Shown here in pieces: positions 35,901 to 49,799 of a stretch of DNA of 64,000 nucleotides (position 1 is the stretch's first letter; each line of letters opens with the position of its first letter). The stretch covers positions 20,770,854 to 20,834,853 of the forward strand of contig CP093830.1 in NCBI GenBank assembly GCA_033063855.1. The letters run 5' to 3'. Both the position numbers and the translations under genes were made by a program. This DNA comes from Smittia aterrima. Taxonomy: Eukaryota; Arthropoda; Insecta; Diptera; Chironomidae. The notes below the pieces were generated by a model. The model searched no databases. It was given only the letters and a program-made list of their open reading frames with translations, and was not told the origin of the DNA.

Positions 35901-38900
35901 CACTTTTTTTTTCTCGATTCCATGGAAGGAAAATTACTAAATAAATAATTAATTAATTCGGAGAGTCTTCCTTGCTTCTTTCGCTCGCCCCTTTCTTGTC
36001 TTCACGGCTACGGTGGAAATTAAAGGATTTCGCTGGCACCCTCAACAAGCAAGAGCAAGAAAAAAAAGAAGTAAAATTATGGTTTCATTATTCTCAAAAT
36101 CTCGAGTTTTTTTTTTATCTTTTTTGGTTTCGAGGTGTGGGAAGCAGCAACGAGAGAACAAACAGAAATTTTGCTTTTACAACTCAAGTTCTCTTATGTC
36201 TTTAGTTGCAAAAGTTTCCCACACACACACTCACTTGATAGAGGCGCCCAGAACGAGCTAATCCAGCACCGACGAAAGGATCAGTTACCTTCTTGAACGA
36301 GGAAATAAATCTCTCACGGCATCCTCCGCTTCCGACTTTTTTTTTTGCCTTTATGGTAATCTCTTTGAGAAAAGGTGGCGAAACAATTTGTGATTCCATC
36401 CGACGAGGTTTTTACGCCTTAATTTGATTTACAAATCTCTCGTTCTTCTCGCATATTTTGCTCCTTCTGCTGTTTTGACTCTCAACCAGTCGCTTGCCGA
36501 AGGTTGGCTAAGGCGAACACGAAACAGAGAAATTGAATCTAACGCGGAACTTTCCAACATATTTTATGTTTATTAAAAAACTGCCTTTCTATGTTTCTTC
36601 ATAAATCTCTGCGACGTTGAGATTGAAACATTTCCGTTGTGTCTCCATTTCGCTTTATTACTAATTTTCTTTCGACAAAAAGGAAAAACAATAAAATTGC
36701 GTCAATGGAAATATTTTGCAAACAGATTGAAGTTCTGAACTTTTTTGTGTCGTGAGCATGTGGAAATCGAGCCAGAATTGAATTTGTCATGAGAATTTTC
36801 GGTTCTCGTTTCGTGTGTTGCGTCACTCGAATTTGTGAAATTCCTCGGTTTGAATTCCTGAGGGAAATGTGTTGCATGCCTCGCAAGGAACGGAAAGGGA
36901 CTGAGGGTGCATAATCATCATCGCAGCTCGCTCGTCTTGTGTGTGTGATAATTTTCTAATTTAGTCATCAAATTATCCCGATTTTCTTCGACAAGCTCTT
37001 CAAAGGAAAATTATTCAAATTCACGTCATTAGATGATGAAGCCGGGAAGCTCAGGGGATCCCGACGTGAATAATATTTTCAAATAACTGGAGGAATGGAA
37101 AGTTATGCGCCTCCGCTCTATAAACGAATAAATCCCGAATTTCATTATTTCACTCGCTCTCTCCCTCTCGAAGTATTTTTTCATTTTGTTTGTTATTGTA
37201 ACCAATTTTCTAGAATAATGGGAACGTACGTTCGGTCTATAGTCAGTCGAGATGAAGGGAGAGAGAGAGAGTATTTTCACTCCAACCCGGAAAATACCAA
37301 TTCGTAGATTTTCTGTGTTTTCGTTTGAGTGCAAATATTATGTAATCTTTTGTATCCTTTTTTTTTAAAATGAAATAAAGAGAGGAAAATGTTACATGAG
37401 CGCTCTGCTGCTGCTGTTGCCTGCATACGGCATGCCATGAATAAATAACTTTATGTCGAATTTTTATTAATGAAAAAAGGCAAAAGCGAGACGAACGAAA
37501 CGAACGGAGAGAAGGAAGAAGCGTCTACGAGCGAAAGACATTTGGGAATAATTTTGAAAAAGGAAGAAAGTTATTTCGACGGCGAAGAGAATGCAGACTT
37601 AAAAGGCTCATAAAATTTAATAAATTATGACACTTTCTGTCTTAAATTCGACAACATTTGGTTGTTTCGTTGAATCTTCAAAGTGAAATGGGGAGAAGAA
37701 CGATAAACTAAGTAAAGTATTAGAGAAGCTTTAGAGAAAGGTAACCGCAACTGATTGCGAAAGTTTTTCTTGAAATTATCAGAAAATTAACTTCTCACTA
37801 ATTTAATTTGAATTTCCAAAGCAAACTTTCTCCATTTTCTAGACTCTCGCGCTCGATGTCGATTTCGGTGCCTTACAATTATCACGATTCTCTCGCGTGG
37901 ATGCAAATACAGTTTTTTGATTCAAAAAGCCTTTGAACATGCAATGAAAAATCGCACATGAAATTACAAACATAAAAGTTTCTTGTTTGCAAAAAAAAAA
38001 TATTTCCAGCTCACATGATGAAATCATAGTTTTTCGCAAAACATTTCCATTTAGACTACTCGACTCCCTGTTATTATGTTATTAGCTGTTAGTGCACGAA
38101 AAAAAAAGAGTTCAACTAACAAACAAACTAATTCTCTAATTAAAAATGTGTGGCACCTGACTTTCGACGCCCGACTGGCTGCCTTGTCTGACGCGTGATT
38201 GTAACCAATTTCAATCTATTTTCCAATTTCCTTTCACTGAAAATTATACGTTTTGATTCCACATAAGGCAGAAATCGACATGTTTGCATGTTCGAGACGA
38301 TTGGGGGGGTCGCCTCGACAATTTGATGTCTGCAACAATAAATTCATTTCAGCGTTTTAACTTTTCCTGTTCGCCACTAAACTTCGAGACGAGAGAGAGA
38401 CACAGAGAATTGATTTGAACTTCTCAACAGCTTTGCTCCCGTAACTGAAAACAACTTTTACGACAAAAGCAATGAAAAACAATTCCACAGCATAAATTAT
38501 TACTGAGTGGAGTTTGGAGATGAATTGGGAGGGAAGGAGGGGAAGGATAAAGCCAAGCAGAACATTTTAGGATCAACTTTAATTGGTCCCGAAAAGCTCT
38601 CTCACATCGTCGTCGTGCCTGGGAAAATTAAATTCTCCCTTCGAGTCTAATGGGGGATATTAAGTTAAATCGGGTTTAAAGGCAATTTGCATGACTTTAT
38701 TATGACTTTTGCAACACCTCTTAGCTTCCTGTGCAGCAACGAGACTCCACATGCTGGGTTTATGGAAATACCCTTTCGACGTTTGGGGTGTGTGTGCAAG
38801 GGAACATCCTTTCACCTCTCTCAGTTCAGTTCGGTTCGGTTCCCTCATGTGTGTAATTTGCTAATCGTAAATCATTCCCCGCCACCATCGTTCATGATTT

Positions 38901-41900
38901 TTACTGCTCGAAGTCATATTTTCGACTAATGCGATTTATGTTTGTACGTTCACTTCCGATATCTCTCGACAAATTGTGGAGCAAGGAACGTTCGACGAAT
39001 TCTTAGCCCTAACCGGCGATTAACTGTAATGCCGAGCCGTTACTGCGAGCCTTGAGAAGAGATTTACGGCACAATAATACACTTTGATGCTGTAAAAGAC
39101 GCAATCGCTTTCTCTCCGTCCCTCGCAATAAAAAAACTACACGCATCGTGTCGGGTAATGAATGATATGTAAGAGTAATGTATGATGCGCATTAATAACG
39201 ATAAATTATTATCTCTACCCGTGTAAGCAGCAGTTTATGGGTGGGTAGATTAAGCAATTCTCCCCCTCTCCCTTTGCTTTTCTTCGCTCATCGCTGTCAC
39301 GTCTCTTCTTCCACCTCCCGTTACGTAATCATGAAGCAGAAACATGAAATCATCGGAAAAAATGTTTCTTACACGACTGAATGCAGCAGCGACCGTTTAG
39401 CTGCAAGAAAACTGCTACGAGATCATCTGCTTGTCCATTATTCACTTGTTAATGGCATAAGCTTGCAAGTCTGATGCTTTCTAACGTGAAAAGTTATTTA
39501 AAGCTTTCTCAGTTGCAAGTGGAATCCACTTTAAGATTTCATGAGTTTGTTAGACGAAATAAAAAATCTTTAAAATGCCAAAGTTACCTTCAAAGAGTTC
39601 AACGAGCCATTAGCTAGTAACCAGAGAGAATCAAAGTTTAACTTCAAACCCAACACAACACGAAACGTGAAAAAGTAATGAAAAATTCAATTAATTTGTT
39701 ACGCTTCCCATTCTCCTCCTTCTCCTTCTCTTTCTCGTCTCGTTTAATTTATTATTCCCTAATTTTTGGTCAGGAATTGAGATTATTGCGAGATCTTAAA
39801 GCAACGACTAACAGGCACAAATTAATATGAATGCAGAGAACGAAGGGAAGAAAATCAATTTGTTTAGGGCTTGGATCGGTAGTAGGGAGCAGTTTGTTGT
39901 TTGCTCGGTGCTGCTACCGAATAAGGCGAATCAAATATTTACCTTTCGTACAACGGAAGTGAAGGTTGAGGTGGGAAATGTTGTGCTCAGCGAGTGAACG
40001 AACTTCGTTGTTATCATCTAACGCCCCTCATAATTCCTTATTTATTCTCTTAATTGTCATTGCGCTGCCAAGGCAAAAGAATCAGCAACGCTGAAAAAAA
40101 ACCACTCGAGCTGCTTCGGAGAAGAAAGAAAAAAAAAGCCCCGGAAGAGAAGAAAATGTAATTTTGCTTTTTTAAGAATTCAATACAGGACGAGGAGCGG
40201 AGGAAAATGCGAAAGGAGCTAAGAAAATGCTTATTGGAATCTTGACTTGAATAATAATTAAACGGCGAAGTCACTTTTGCCATTGAGATGATGAAGCAGG
40301 CATGCGATGATGAGTTTGCCGTTTTGCGGGGCCAATTTCTAATTGTGCGGACTTCCACGAATTGTTCTTCAACGAGGGTTGTGAAGTAGATGGAGAGAAA
40401 AGGTTAATGGCAGTAGCCGCATTTGAAAAGAGAGAATGCGGATTAAGAGTTAATCCAAAGTCATTTCTCTTAGTCTTCCTCCATATTTTAATAATTACGA
40501 GCTCTCTCTTCTTCGTCTCCTTTCAAGGAGAAACATCGTTCGACGATTTATAAGATCTACAATCAGTCGCTTACAGTCGGAGGATAATAAAAATAGAAAC
40601 AAAGCAACACGAGGGAGATAAAGAGTGGTAAGACGAGAATAATAAATGATTCTATCATTAAGTTAACATTTTTTAGCATTATCTATCGTGATCCTTCTTT
40701 TACCTCTTGTCTCCCCTTTCATTCTGTGTCCTTCCTTCGACCGTCTGATTACATTTTCTATGAGAATTGCCGAGACATTCAAAAGGCGAACAAGACTTTC
40801 CATTAAATAACAATCTCCCCGAGTTAAGTTTAATTAAATTTCAACGGGTCATGAGAGTTCGGGCGAGGGACAGCTGAATTCACCGGAAAAAGAAATTTGT
40901 TTGTGAAATCTTCTTTTTCTTTCTTGAGATTAAATTTTCTTTTTCTTAAAGTTCCATCGAAGTCGAGAAACCCTGCAACGAAACGAGTTTTCCATTGTTA
41001 AGCGAGAAACCGAAGGAAAAGTGACAATTTCCTATCTCGGACACTCCCGCTGCATTTTCTCTCTTGGTTTTCACATCTAATGAGTTTTTAATTAAATTTT
41101 GATGCCGTCGCTATGCGAAAAGTTCAGTTTTCTCTCTTCATGTGTTGGTGAAAGTGTTTTTATGTTTGCACAATCTACAAGTTTTTATTTCCTTTTGGAC
41201 TTCGCATTACGTTATTTACGAGCTGTAATTATTTTTTATTCGAACTGCAATTTCATTAAATGAAGTCTACTGAGACGGAACGAAGGTTCAATAACATTCA
41301 AACTGCAATTAACTTGTAAACGTCTTCTCTCCATGTGACATAAATTACTTACATAGCGACCTCCCTCTTTCCCTTTATTGAAAAACTTTTCCTTTTCCTC
41401 TTTTTTCTTTGAAAGTTGAAGAAGACAATGCATTTTCGCATTGACACAAGGCAAAGAAGAAAAGAACGAAAATTACTTTCTTTTCTTATCTGAATGAACC
41501 CTCTCGAGAAATAATGAAAATGAGTGAAGAAGGAAGACGACAGAATACAAAGTTTCAAGGGATTTTTCATTAACGAAATGAGGAGAAGGTCGATTGATGA
41601 AGAAACGAAAAAAATAAAAATCCCTAAAAAGACTTTTCTATGACTTTCCATTTGTCACTGAGTTTGTAAACACATTTGAGAAACAACGAGTCACATTATT
41701 CTCTCCTCCACATATTCCAACCAACGTCCTTTCTTTTCTAATAACAGTTTGGTTAGCAACAGGTTCTTTCAACTGCCACTTGAGACAATGGCGACGTTCC
41801 AAGTGAACAATCCAAGGACATGAATATATTTCTCTCTCGTTCTCCATTGTTCCCGCTTCTCATCCAGCTTATGATGCTTTTTATATTCCGACATCTTCCG

Positions 41901-42796
41901 GAATAAAAGAAATCCACTGCCGGCTCAATGATTTCTCATTCCACTTACACTCAGCAGAATACAATGGAGAGCAAGAATAGGAAGAACTCAATTTTCCTTT
42001 CGTCATAATTAGATCTAATCAAATAACAAGTGACAAGCAAGCGAGAGAAAGTGAACTCAATGCGAGAATATGATGAAAATGATGAAAAGAAAAGCAAGCG
42101 AGAGAGTCAACACGATGACGGCGACAAAAAGATACCGACGAGCTGTCATCAACAACAAAAACAATCTTCGGTGAGTTTTTTTTTTGTTCTGTAATTTCCT
42201 GAGGGTTTTTCCCTTTGCGATGTTCACACTCGTTTCCCTTAACATTTTTGTTTTCTTCTGTGCGACAAGGAATTAGATTACGTTCTTCACACCATCCGCT
42301 TACTTTCAACTGGAAGCTCCTTCTTATCAAACGAAATCAAGACCCCGGAAACTCTTCTTCATTCTCATCAATGGCAACTGAGCTCTCGAGCTTATGTCAT
42401 GTCCATAGGAAGAAAAGAAAAATCGACGAGTAATCGGAAGCTTCTGTCTGATTGCGACGTGAAAAATGAAAAATTTCCACAACAAATATAAACATTCTGA
42501 CGGTAATAATAATCTCAGCCGTTAAATTTATTTGTTCGACAATGCACGTGGGAGATGAGAAGCGAGACAAGCAAATAAACAGAGCAAGAAGTTGAGGGAA
42601 ATGTGGGGCAAACTTTTCCTTGTTTTCACTGATTCTTTTCCACTTTTTATGATCGCAAGAAAAAACATTAAATTCCATCCAAAGTACTTTTACTCGTTGC
42701 TCCCTTCCATCCTCTTTAAATTGAAAACAACATTAAACTTTGTAATTTTATAATACTTAATTTTCATCCAACCTCTCCACATTTAATGTTTTCTCG

Positions 42797-42816
42797 CTCT
42801 CTCTCTCTCTCTCTCT
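42797..42816 (+). repeat. CT dinucleotide tract
   Basis: A CT run of about 20 nt followed by CGCTCGC, equivalent to GA repeats on the minus strand. It is the longest such tract seen here. Confidence 0.7.
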
Positions 42817-45800
42817 CGCTCGCTTACCTCGTCAGCAAAAGGCTTCATTCGCTTGCTGCCTTTGTTGTTCGCCTTTCGGCAAAAGAAGACAAGAAAAGAA
42901 CATTTCTCACCCGTCAATCTCTGGCGTTCGTTGAATGTGTGAAAATTACAGCTTTTATGTTTATTTATTATTTTTTCTTTCGACGCCAAAAGCTGCGAAA
43001 AGCGAAGGAAGAAGAAGAAAAGCTTCGTTTCCGTTCTTTCCGGCTAACCATTCTTCCAAACTAATTGTTCGAAGTGTATTGAGTGCCCACGTCTTGCTTA
43101 ACAACAGCGTTGCGTGCTTTCTCGTTGTTCCATGAGACGAGGGTAAGTGTCGTCGCGATCCATGAAGATAGAGAATCGTGAGTTGATGAGGCTGAACAAG
43201 CTTCAATGTTAACCAAGGGATGGAAACCATGTTAAGTCACACTTCGCTCAATCTGCTTTGATTTCCCCGTCTTCGTTATCTAAACAAACAAAACGCAACA
43301 TCCCAGTCAGGTAGCAGAAGGCACGCGTTCCAATTTATTCAAATTTTTTAATCCCTCGGATTTTCACCAATAAAGCGAAGGCGAAAAAGATGAACAAGCT
43401 ATCGCAAGTTGGCAGAATAATGGCTCTTTACAAATAAAGGGGGGAGCAAGTTTGGAGAAAATTGAAAATGCGGAATGAATTCATTGCTAATAAAATCACA
43501 TTAAAATGTATAAATAAAAATGGGAAGATAATACGTTCACTCTGTTCGTCTCCCCTCATCACATTACAACGCGAAATACGAAGCTTCTGCTATTTCTCAC
43601 TTTCCCCCTTCTCCCTCTCTCTCGCAACATTCATCCCGCTACCCTCAGTATCGTGCGTAATTGTTAAGGTAAATATTTCAAGATATCAAGGTGAATATTT
43701 CTCGCCTTACGCACCGACAAAGCGAACGGAAGAGAAGAGAAAAAAAAGTTTTTTCTTTTTTCTTCAACAGCAATGGGCTCACAAATCAAGCCGCCTCATC
43801 CCTCCCCTCTCAATCCCGCACCATCCTAGCGAAGCATTTTTTGGCGAGAGGAAAAAGTAAACTCTCGAATATTACACACAATTTAATGGCATAAATTTTT
43901 TTAATCAAATTCCTCTGTCGGTAGTTACAGCAGTCGAGAACCGAGTCGAAAACATATTTTAGTGGCGAATGCGAGAAGAGGAGCGAAGCTGGGGGGAGGA
44001 AAATTGAGTGGAAGTAAGTGAATGGAACTAGAAAATTTGGCTGGGAAAATATATTGAAAAACTTTTTCTTTTTTCTCTTCATCGTTCGAGAGTTTTCATT
44101 TCGAATGAAAGAGTTTTTTTCTTCCCTTTCGCCACAGCAGAAAAACATTATCGGAGGCATCTAATGGGAACCGCATTAGAGTTGCTCTTTCTTCTGAGGC
44201 TTCTTCGGAATTGGCTTCAATTCGTTGAATGAATGAAAGAGAGTGAACATCTAATCTTCACGCTTCGACGGGGAAACTGATAACGCGACGGTGAAAATTG
44301 TATTCAAAGTGTGTTCAACGTCTTATCCTGGTTTTTATGACGCTATGGCTATAAATTTTCCACGTGAAGCGACATCAACAGCCGAAGGAGATAAGGAACG
44401 CAAAGAATTTTCACACAAGCCTTCTCGCTCGTGTGTGGATGAAGAAGTTATTTTCAAGCGAAATAATAACTTAATTCTTGGATCGTCTTGTGAGTAATGG
44501 GAAAAGTTTTCCATCTCGCACTCTGAGTCGCCCTATTAGTCGACGAAAGTCGGTTTGAAAGTCGCTCGAGCAGAAGATGGAAAGAAATCCTTCAAATCCA
44601 TCCACTTTCATTAACATCTAATTTTCTGAAGCACACAGAACACTGACACATCAACGTTTGATTATCTCCGATAATACCCGCGATAATCCACCTGATTTAT
44701 TCTCATTTCCTTACTTTTCTCATTTCGTCGCCTTCACCCCGAGCTACGCGAGGAAAATGCAAATGGGGATGGAGCTGTACGAGAGGGAAAGCGGAAATCG
44801 AATTTCTTCACTCGATACTGGAGGTCACCCTCGAAGTGTCACGGTTGAAATTAAATTAAGTCAAACATCGAGGCGGAAAGAAGGTGAACATAGTGAGACG
44901 AGGGTCAATTTAAAATTACGTTACCAGCTTCTCCCTCTTTTGGTAATTCAAGAAGCTGGCAAGGGGATCTCCTGCTGCCTTAAGGGATGTCGAAGTCTAA
45001 TCGAATTGGTGAAGGGATCAAAGGTCTTCTCATGAGACGACACAAGTTGAATGAAGTGATGATTGAGTTTGCTCTCTTAGCTCGTTACCGAATTTATCGA
45101 TACGCCCCGAAAACTAGTGAACGTCGACACAAAGCGACGCAGAACGAGAAGAATTAACATTAAATGAATGAATGATTGTAATCTTATCTCTTCGAGCTAT
45201 TCTACGATGAAAGCGACGAGAGAGAGATTTTTTTTCGGTACTGAGAATGTTTTCTTGTCGCTTTGTCGCACTTTGGTGTATGATGTTGCCATTGAATGTG
45301 TGAACGAATAAAGGAGCATCAGGCTTTGAATAAACGGAAGTTGAAAAGGCGGAAAATGAGCATCGAGATAACTGTTCACTTCTCCTTTTGTGGGATTTCT
45401 TTTCATAGGAACAAAGGGCGACGAGTGTCAGCATCTGCTTTCGGAAACTTTCTCACCCGGAGAAGAGAGCTCAAACGTTCTTTGGGGTTGCGATTCCTTT
45501 TCGTTGGTGGTTGGGAGAGAAGCGAAAAACCGCCACATTTTTGTTCAAGGAAACGCTGATGCTTCACGTTTCTTTTTATCGTGGAGGGATCAGAATGGAT
45601 GTGCTCAATGTTCGGGTGGCTGATGATCCTTTTAAGGAAATGACAAAACAAAACGTGTCTCACATAAATTAATTTGACATTTTTTTCCAAGCTCCCTCGA
45701 ACCGAAAAAAAAAGAAACGAAAGCACAGAAACGAAACGGAACGCACATAAAATAAGCATAAATGCGGCTGTTTGCTTTAAGTGAACACAAATTTATTTAT

Positions 45801-47157
45801 TTGCCATGTCGCACATGCATGAAGAGTCGTCTTTCGTCTTCATTTTACAGCTGGGAAGAGGAGAATGTCATCATCATTCATCCATCGGCAAGAGACTGGA
45901 AATTATTTATGTATGAAAATAATGACGTGAGAAGGAAAATGATTTCGAGAAGACTTTGCTGATTCATTTGCGACGCTTCTGTCTCTGGCGATCTCTCTAC
46001 AATTTTATGATTATTTCTCGCTTTCAAAGCATTCAGATCCAGTTACAGAGAAAATACGAAGAAGTTCGTTTAAATTCATTGAAGGGATATTTCCATTGAA
46101 GTCCAAGACTCAAGTGACAAAGTCTTTCATTTCCTTCTCATGAAAATCCCTAAAAATCTCGTTGAAATTATTCATGATGAAACGCTTGATGTTGTGAACC
46201 TTCAGGTCCACGCAGTCACAACTGGAAGTGTGATTGATATGCATAGAAATTGAAAAATTATAAATAATTTTCCCTTTTACGTCTTCCCGTCCTTGTTGAG
46301 TTGAAAGAAGGAGAAGGTCGTCTCTCCCTTTAATTCATTAAAGCACTTTTCACTGCGCATCAAGATCAAAAGTTATCGATAACCTGATGAATGGATTATT
46401 TCCTTCCGCCCGACGGTTCCTCGATCGCTTGTGAGTAATTTAATGAATTCACTCCCTTCATCAAAAGATTCTGTCGATTCGATGGCGACGTGAAACGTTT
46501 GAGTCTTTGCGGAAGAGATTTTCCCTCACTCGATGATTTACGCAGCAACCAAATCAATTGCGTCGTCTCAAGCACCAATGAAGGTTTGTTTGAAAGTTCC
46601 TCTTGATGAGATTGTTTGCTCGATTTCGTTTCTTCTCTTTCTTCTAAGCCTCAAATGCCTTCGAATCTTCTTAACTTTCATCAGTCGATACTTCCTTCGA
46701 TGCTTAAAGCCTCCACAGATCAGCATCGTTGAGAAACGCCAATTTATTTGAATGTTCGTTTTATCTTATAAGAAGAGAAGAATTTCTCGCCAAGGCAACG
46801 ATAAGAAACACCGAAAGCGGCATAAATTTCAATGCAAGCTTTCTTTCTTTCGCCCTCGCTCTCCTCTCCTCCTTCTCCCGACACAAACAAAAATGGATTT
46901 CCTCTTGGGTAATCAACGACGAGAGCGAGAAGCGGAAGCCTTGGAACATTCCCTACCGTTCACAATAATACGATTAGAGATCAAATCGATAAATTGACTT
47001 CAGGTAGATTTGAAAAATTTACAATTCAAATCTCTTAAAGCAAACACACTCAACAACGTTTGGAATTCCCCGTTCGCACCTTTAGCCCAGTGTAAAGTCA
47101 TTTAATATATCATCGGGAAGAATAGGTCGGACGTGTTGGGATGGATTCGATGCGAAG

Positions 47158-47520
47158 GTGTTAATGCTCACGAGCATCTCAAAGCTTCGTCTTCTCCTCC
47201 TTTCCAACCAAAAAACCATTGAACGCAGCCACTTGATGCCACAGTCATTAATTAATTCGGTGTCAGATGGATTTAGCTCGGAGAAGTACAACCGGCCAGT
47301 TGAGAAAAACAACAAACATCCGACCAAGGGTTGTGCAACTAGAGCAGACAGTTTAAACGACCCATGTAGCAACAGCAGCAGCAGCAGCCAGCAAGGCAAA
47401 CAAAAAAAAAGTTCTTCCATGTTTGGAGGATGGAAAAAAAAAATATTTGCGAGTGCAAAAAAGCCATCGCCTGTCACCATCGCCAGGAGCAAGACCATTA
47501 GTTTCGAAGTGAAAATGTAG
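47158..47520 (+). CDS. Possible terminal coding exon of an unrecognised gene
   Basis: An open frame to a TAG at 47518-47520. The last 90 codons read like coding sequence: polar start, a serine/glutamine run from a CAG microsatellite (47373-47389), then the basic, low-complexity-free tail KSSSMFGGWKKKIF and KKPSPVTIARSKTISF. A possible acceptor (pyrimidine-rich CTTCTCCTCCTTTCC, then CCACAG) lies near 47188-47244, after which the frame opens with SLINSVSDGFSSEKY. No upstream exon or family was identified. The opposite strand is also open (47082-47498) but encodes a leucine-rich complement of the CAG run, which I consider a shadow. Confidence 0.3.
   Translation: MLMLTSISKLRLLLLSNQKTIERSHLMPQSLINSVSDGFSSEKYNRPVEKNNKHPTKGCATRADSLNDPCSNSSSSSQQGKQKKSSSMFGGWKKKIFASAKKPSPVTIARSKTISFEVKM
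47373..47389 (+). repeat. CAG microsatellite
   Basis: Five to six CAG units on the plus strand, CUG if transcribed on the muscleblind strand. It lies inside the possible exon at 47158-47520. Confidence 0.7.
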
Positions 47521-48785
47521 TGCGATGGTGATGCATGGCGTTGGAGGGCAAAATTGTAGTTTCATTCAACCCCACAACGAAACCATACGAGAAAGAATGA
47601 AAACTTTTCCTCCGAAAACATGCTCGGTTCGTTGTGTTCTTTTTTTTTCTGCTCCCTCGGAATGTTATAAGGAGCGAAAACTCTAAATCAAGGATAATCA
47701 CTCTCATGGGGGGCTCCCGACTCGAAACACGTACTATCATTTCACTCTCTCTCCCGATCGCTCGTTCGCTTCAATTCACCCCACGCCACATCACATTCGC
47801 TAGATTTGTTCGTTCCATCACTGATGGCACTTTCTCTCTATTGCCATCTGCTGCATCTCCGATTTCTTTTTTTTTCTGCCAATTTTTGTTTGTGAAACAA
47901 TTTTCTTTAGCGCGTCTCGTGAATTTTTCCTTCACGTCGTTTGAAGCGATGGTTGTGGGTTCGGGAATGCAAAAATTGAACTTGCACATCATGAGAGAGT
48001 AAAAGTTTGTTTTCAAAGTGTTCGAGGGTGGATGAGAGAAAAAAAAAGTTTCGAAGTTTGTTTCATAGCGCAACCATTTATTAAAATTAAGTTTCGTCAA
48101 TGCGCAAAAAAAAAATCGCAAGCGAAGGTGGTTGGGAAGTTTGAAAAGTCGTTATCGGATTCGAAAGTTCCGGAACTGCAAGCAAATGCAATTAATCGAG
48201 TGAGCACGAAAGAATGATGACGAGCATTCACATGAATAACGATGAAACTTCATCGACAGTGAATTTGATTTGCTGATGGTCGAAGTGTTGAAAAGCGAAT
48301 CAAGGTGAACAATGCAACGGCAACAAAAGGAAGATCCAATTGATCGAGCGTGTTAAAAAAAAGGAAAAACAACCTTTTCCCCGAGATTCGAAATGAGAAA
48401 TCGAACAGCAACTGAACGAAATGTTTATGCGTGACTGCACACAATCGTTCACATCATCTCATCATGTCGACGGATGATTGAGTTTAATAGACAAATGTTT
48501 TCCATTCTTCTCACATTTTACAGCTGCTGGCATTTCAACTGGCAAAGCATAAATCGAGTGAGCGGAGGGAGGATGGGGAAGGTAATGCAATGAAAGTAAC
48601 GCAAAAAAGCAACATGATGAACAGGACAATTGGATTATCCTAAAAACACAACCGGAATCATGGGCATCGGGCAACTCAATCTCAAAACGAAATGGAATGA
48701 GAAAGTTGCTGACTTCATAGGAAATGTCGACTGAATTGTTTTCATTATTTCATACAAAGTTAGTCGATGTCATTGGACTTATCCA

Positions 48786-49226
48786 ATGGATTCTCCCCAT
48801 GAAGCAACTGCGACACATAATGGAGTTTTTCAATGTCATTTTTCGACCGTGCAGCTTCATCGTCGTCATCATCATCAGAACACAAAAAAAGAACTAGAAA
48901 ACAAGAACGGGAGGGTGACAAAGCTTGCATTGGCCGCAGCGCAGTCCTTTAATCATTACGGGAATTTGCAAAACAAGGAAAGCTTTGAAAGGGGAAAAAA
49001 ATCCCAAAACAGATTACCAAGCCCTCGAACTCCAGCCAGCAGCAGAGCAAAGAGAAAGGAAAAAACAGAAATTTCCACTCATTCTGTAATTGTGTTTGCG
49101 TCTATTTGCTTTTTTATGGTACGTAATTTCATTTTATTAGTTAAGTTCCATTTCCATTCTTTGTTGTCCTCCCCATATTTGCCTTCTCTCACTCAGTGTG
49201 CACCACTCGATGGCTTTTCACCATGA
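48786..49226 (+). CDS. Open frame from ATG, 146 codons, uncertain
   Basis: Starts at a true ATG (MDSPHEATATHNG) and is rich in His, Lys, Ser and Gln up to about residue 95 (KKELENKNGRVTKLALAAAQS, GNLQNKESFERGKKS, PSPRTPASSRAKRK). It then turns hydrophobic (VIVFASICFFMV...), which would fit one membrane segment or simply translation of CT/T-rich DNA. No domain is recognised. It lies about 1.3 kb downstream of the possible exon at 47158-47520 on the same strand. Low confidence. Confidence 0.2.
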   Translation: MDSPHEATATHNGVFQCHFSTVQLHRRHHHQNTKKELENKNGRVTKLALAAAQSFNHYGNLQNKESFERGKKSQNRLPSPRTPASSRAKRKEKTEISTHSVIVFASICFFMVRNFILLVKFHFHSLLSSPYLPSLTQCAPLDGFSP

Positions 49227-49799
49227 AAGTTGGAGCGGAGAAGGATCGAGAGAGAGAGAGAGTGAGAGACGTTGAAAATGTTTTTCTAGCTTTTGCCGTC
49301 CCGGCATTAGACAATGCGAATGAAATTAACAAGCATTAAAGCGAGTTACTCTGCTGCCTTGTGGGCAATTTATCTTGCTACGGAAGCTTCCCCCTGCCGT
49401 GAAGACTTTTTTTTCTGTCTTTTTGTTTCCATTTCTTTTGTCGTAAATTACGGATGGCCTCGACTTGCATAATCTACCCGAGAAAGAACGTGTTCTTCTC
49501 GCTTTGATGTGTCATAAAATTATCATTTTATTTTTCTACGTGCAATCTCTCGCCTTCTTCCTTCTTATTAGAGACAGCAGAAGAGCATCAGCAGCGATGG
49601 TGAAACATGAAAGCATAAAGTTTCTCTCTCTTTCACACTCTTGATGTGCTTTCTTGCTTAACATTTTTAAGATTTTTTAATCAGACAAAACTTATTGATC
49701 ATTTGGTGGCGAAAGTTGTTGAAATTTTCAAGTTAATTAAATCATTTAAACAAAATATTTATTAATTTGACCATGAACTTTTTCATTGATTGTCAATGT

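Larger units (their letters stand above)
19290..47100. other. Long stretch without convincing genes
   Basis: Roughly 28 kb in which I see no gene with a believable start, splice signals and recognisable product. Open frames are mostly under 100 codons. The sequence is AT-rich with many short GA or CT tracts (for example 24268-24280, 32903-32921, 34507-34521, 42797-42816) that could bind GAGA-type factors. Given muscleblind's long introns and complex upstream region in flies, intronic or regulatory sequence of that gene is the simplest reading, but this is inference. Confidence 0.45.

Noticed and set aside
43462..45035. Plus-strand frames of 125-132 codons
   Set aside because: They start with non-ATG codons, contain translated CT and poly-A tracts and show no domain or splice context.
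47082..47498. Minus-strand 138-codon frame with leucine runs
   Set aside because: The hydrophobic LLLLLL stretch is the complement of the CAG repeat, and the frame looks like a shadow of the plus-strand frame.
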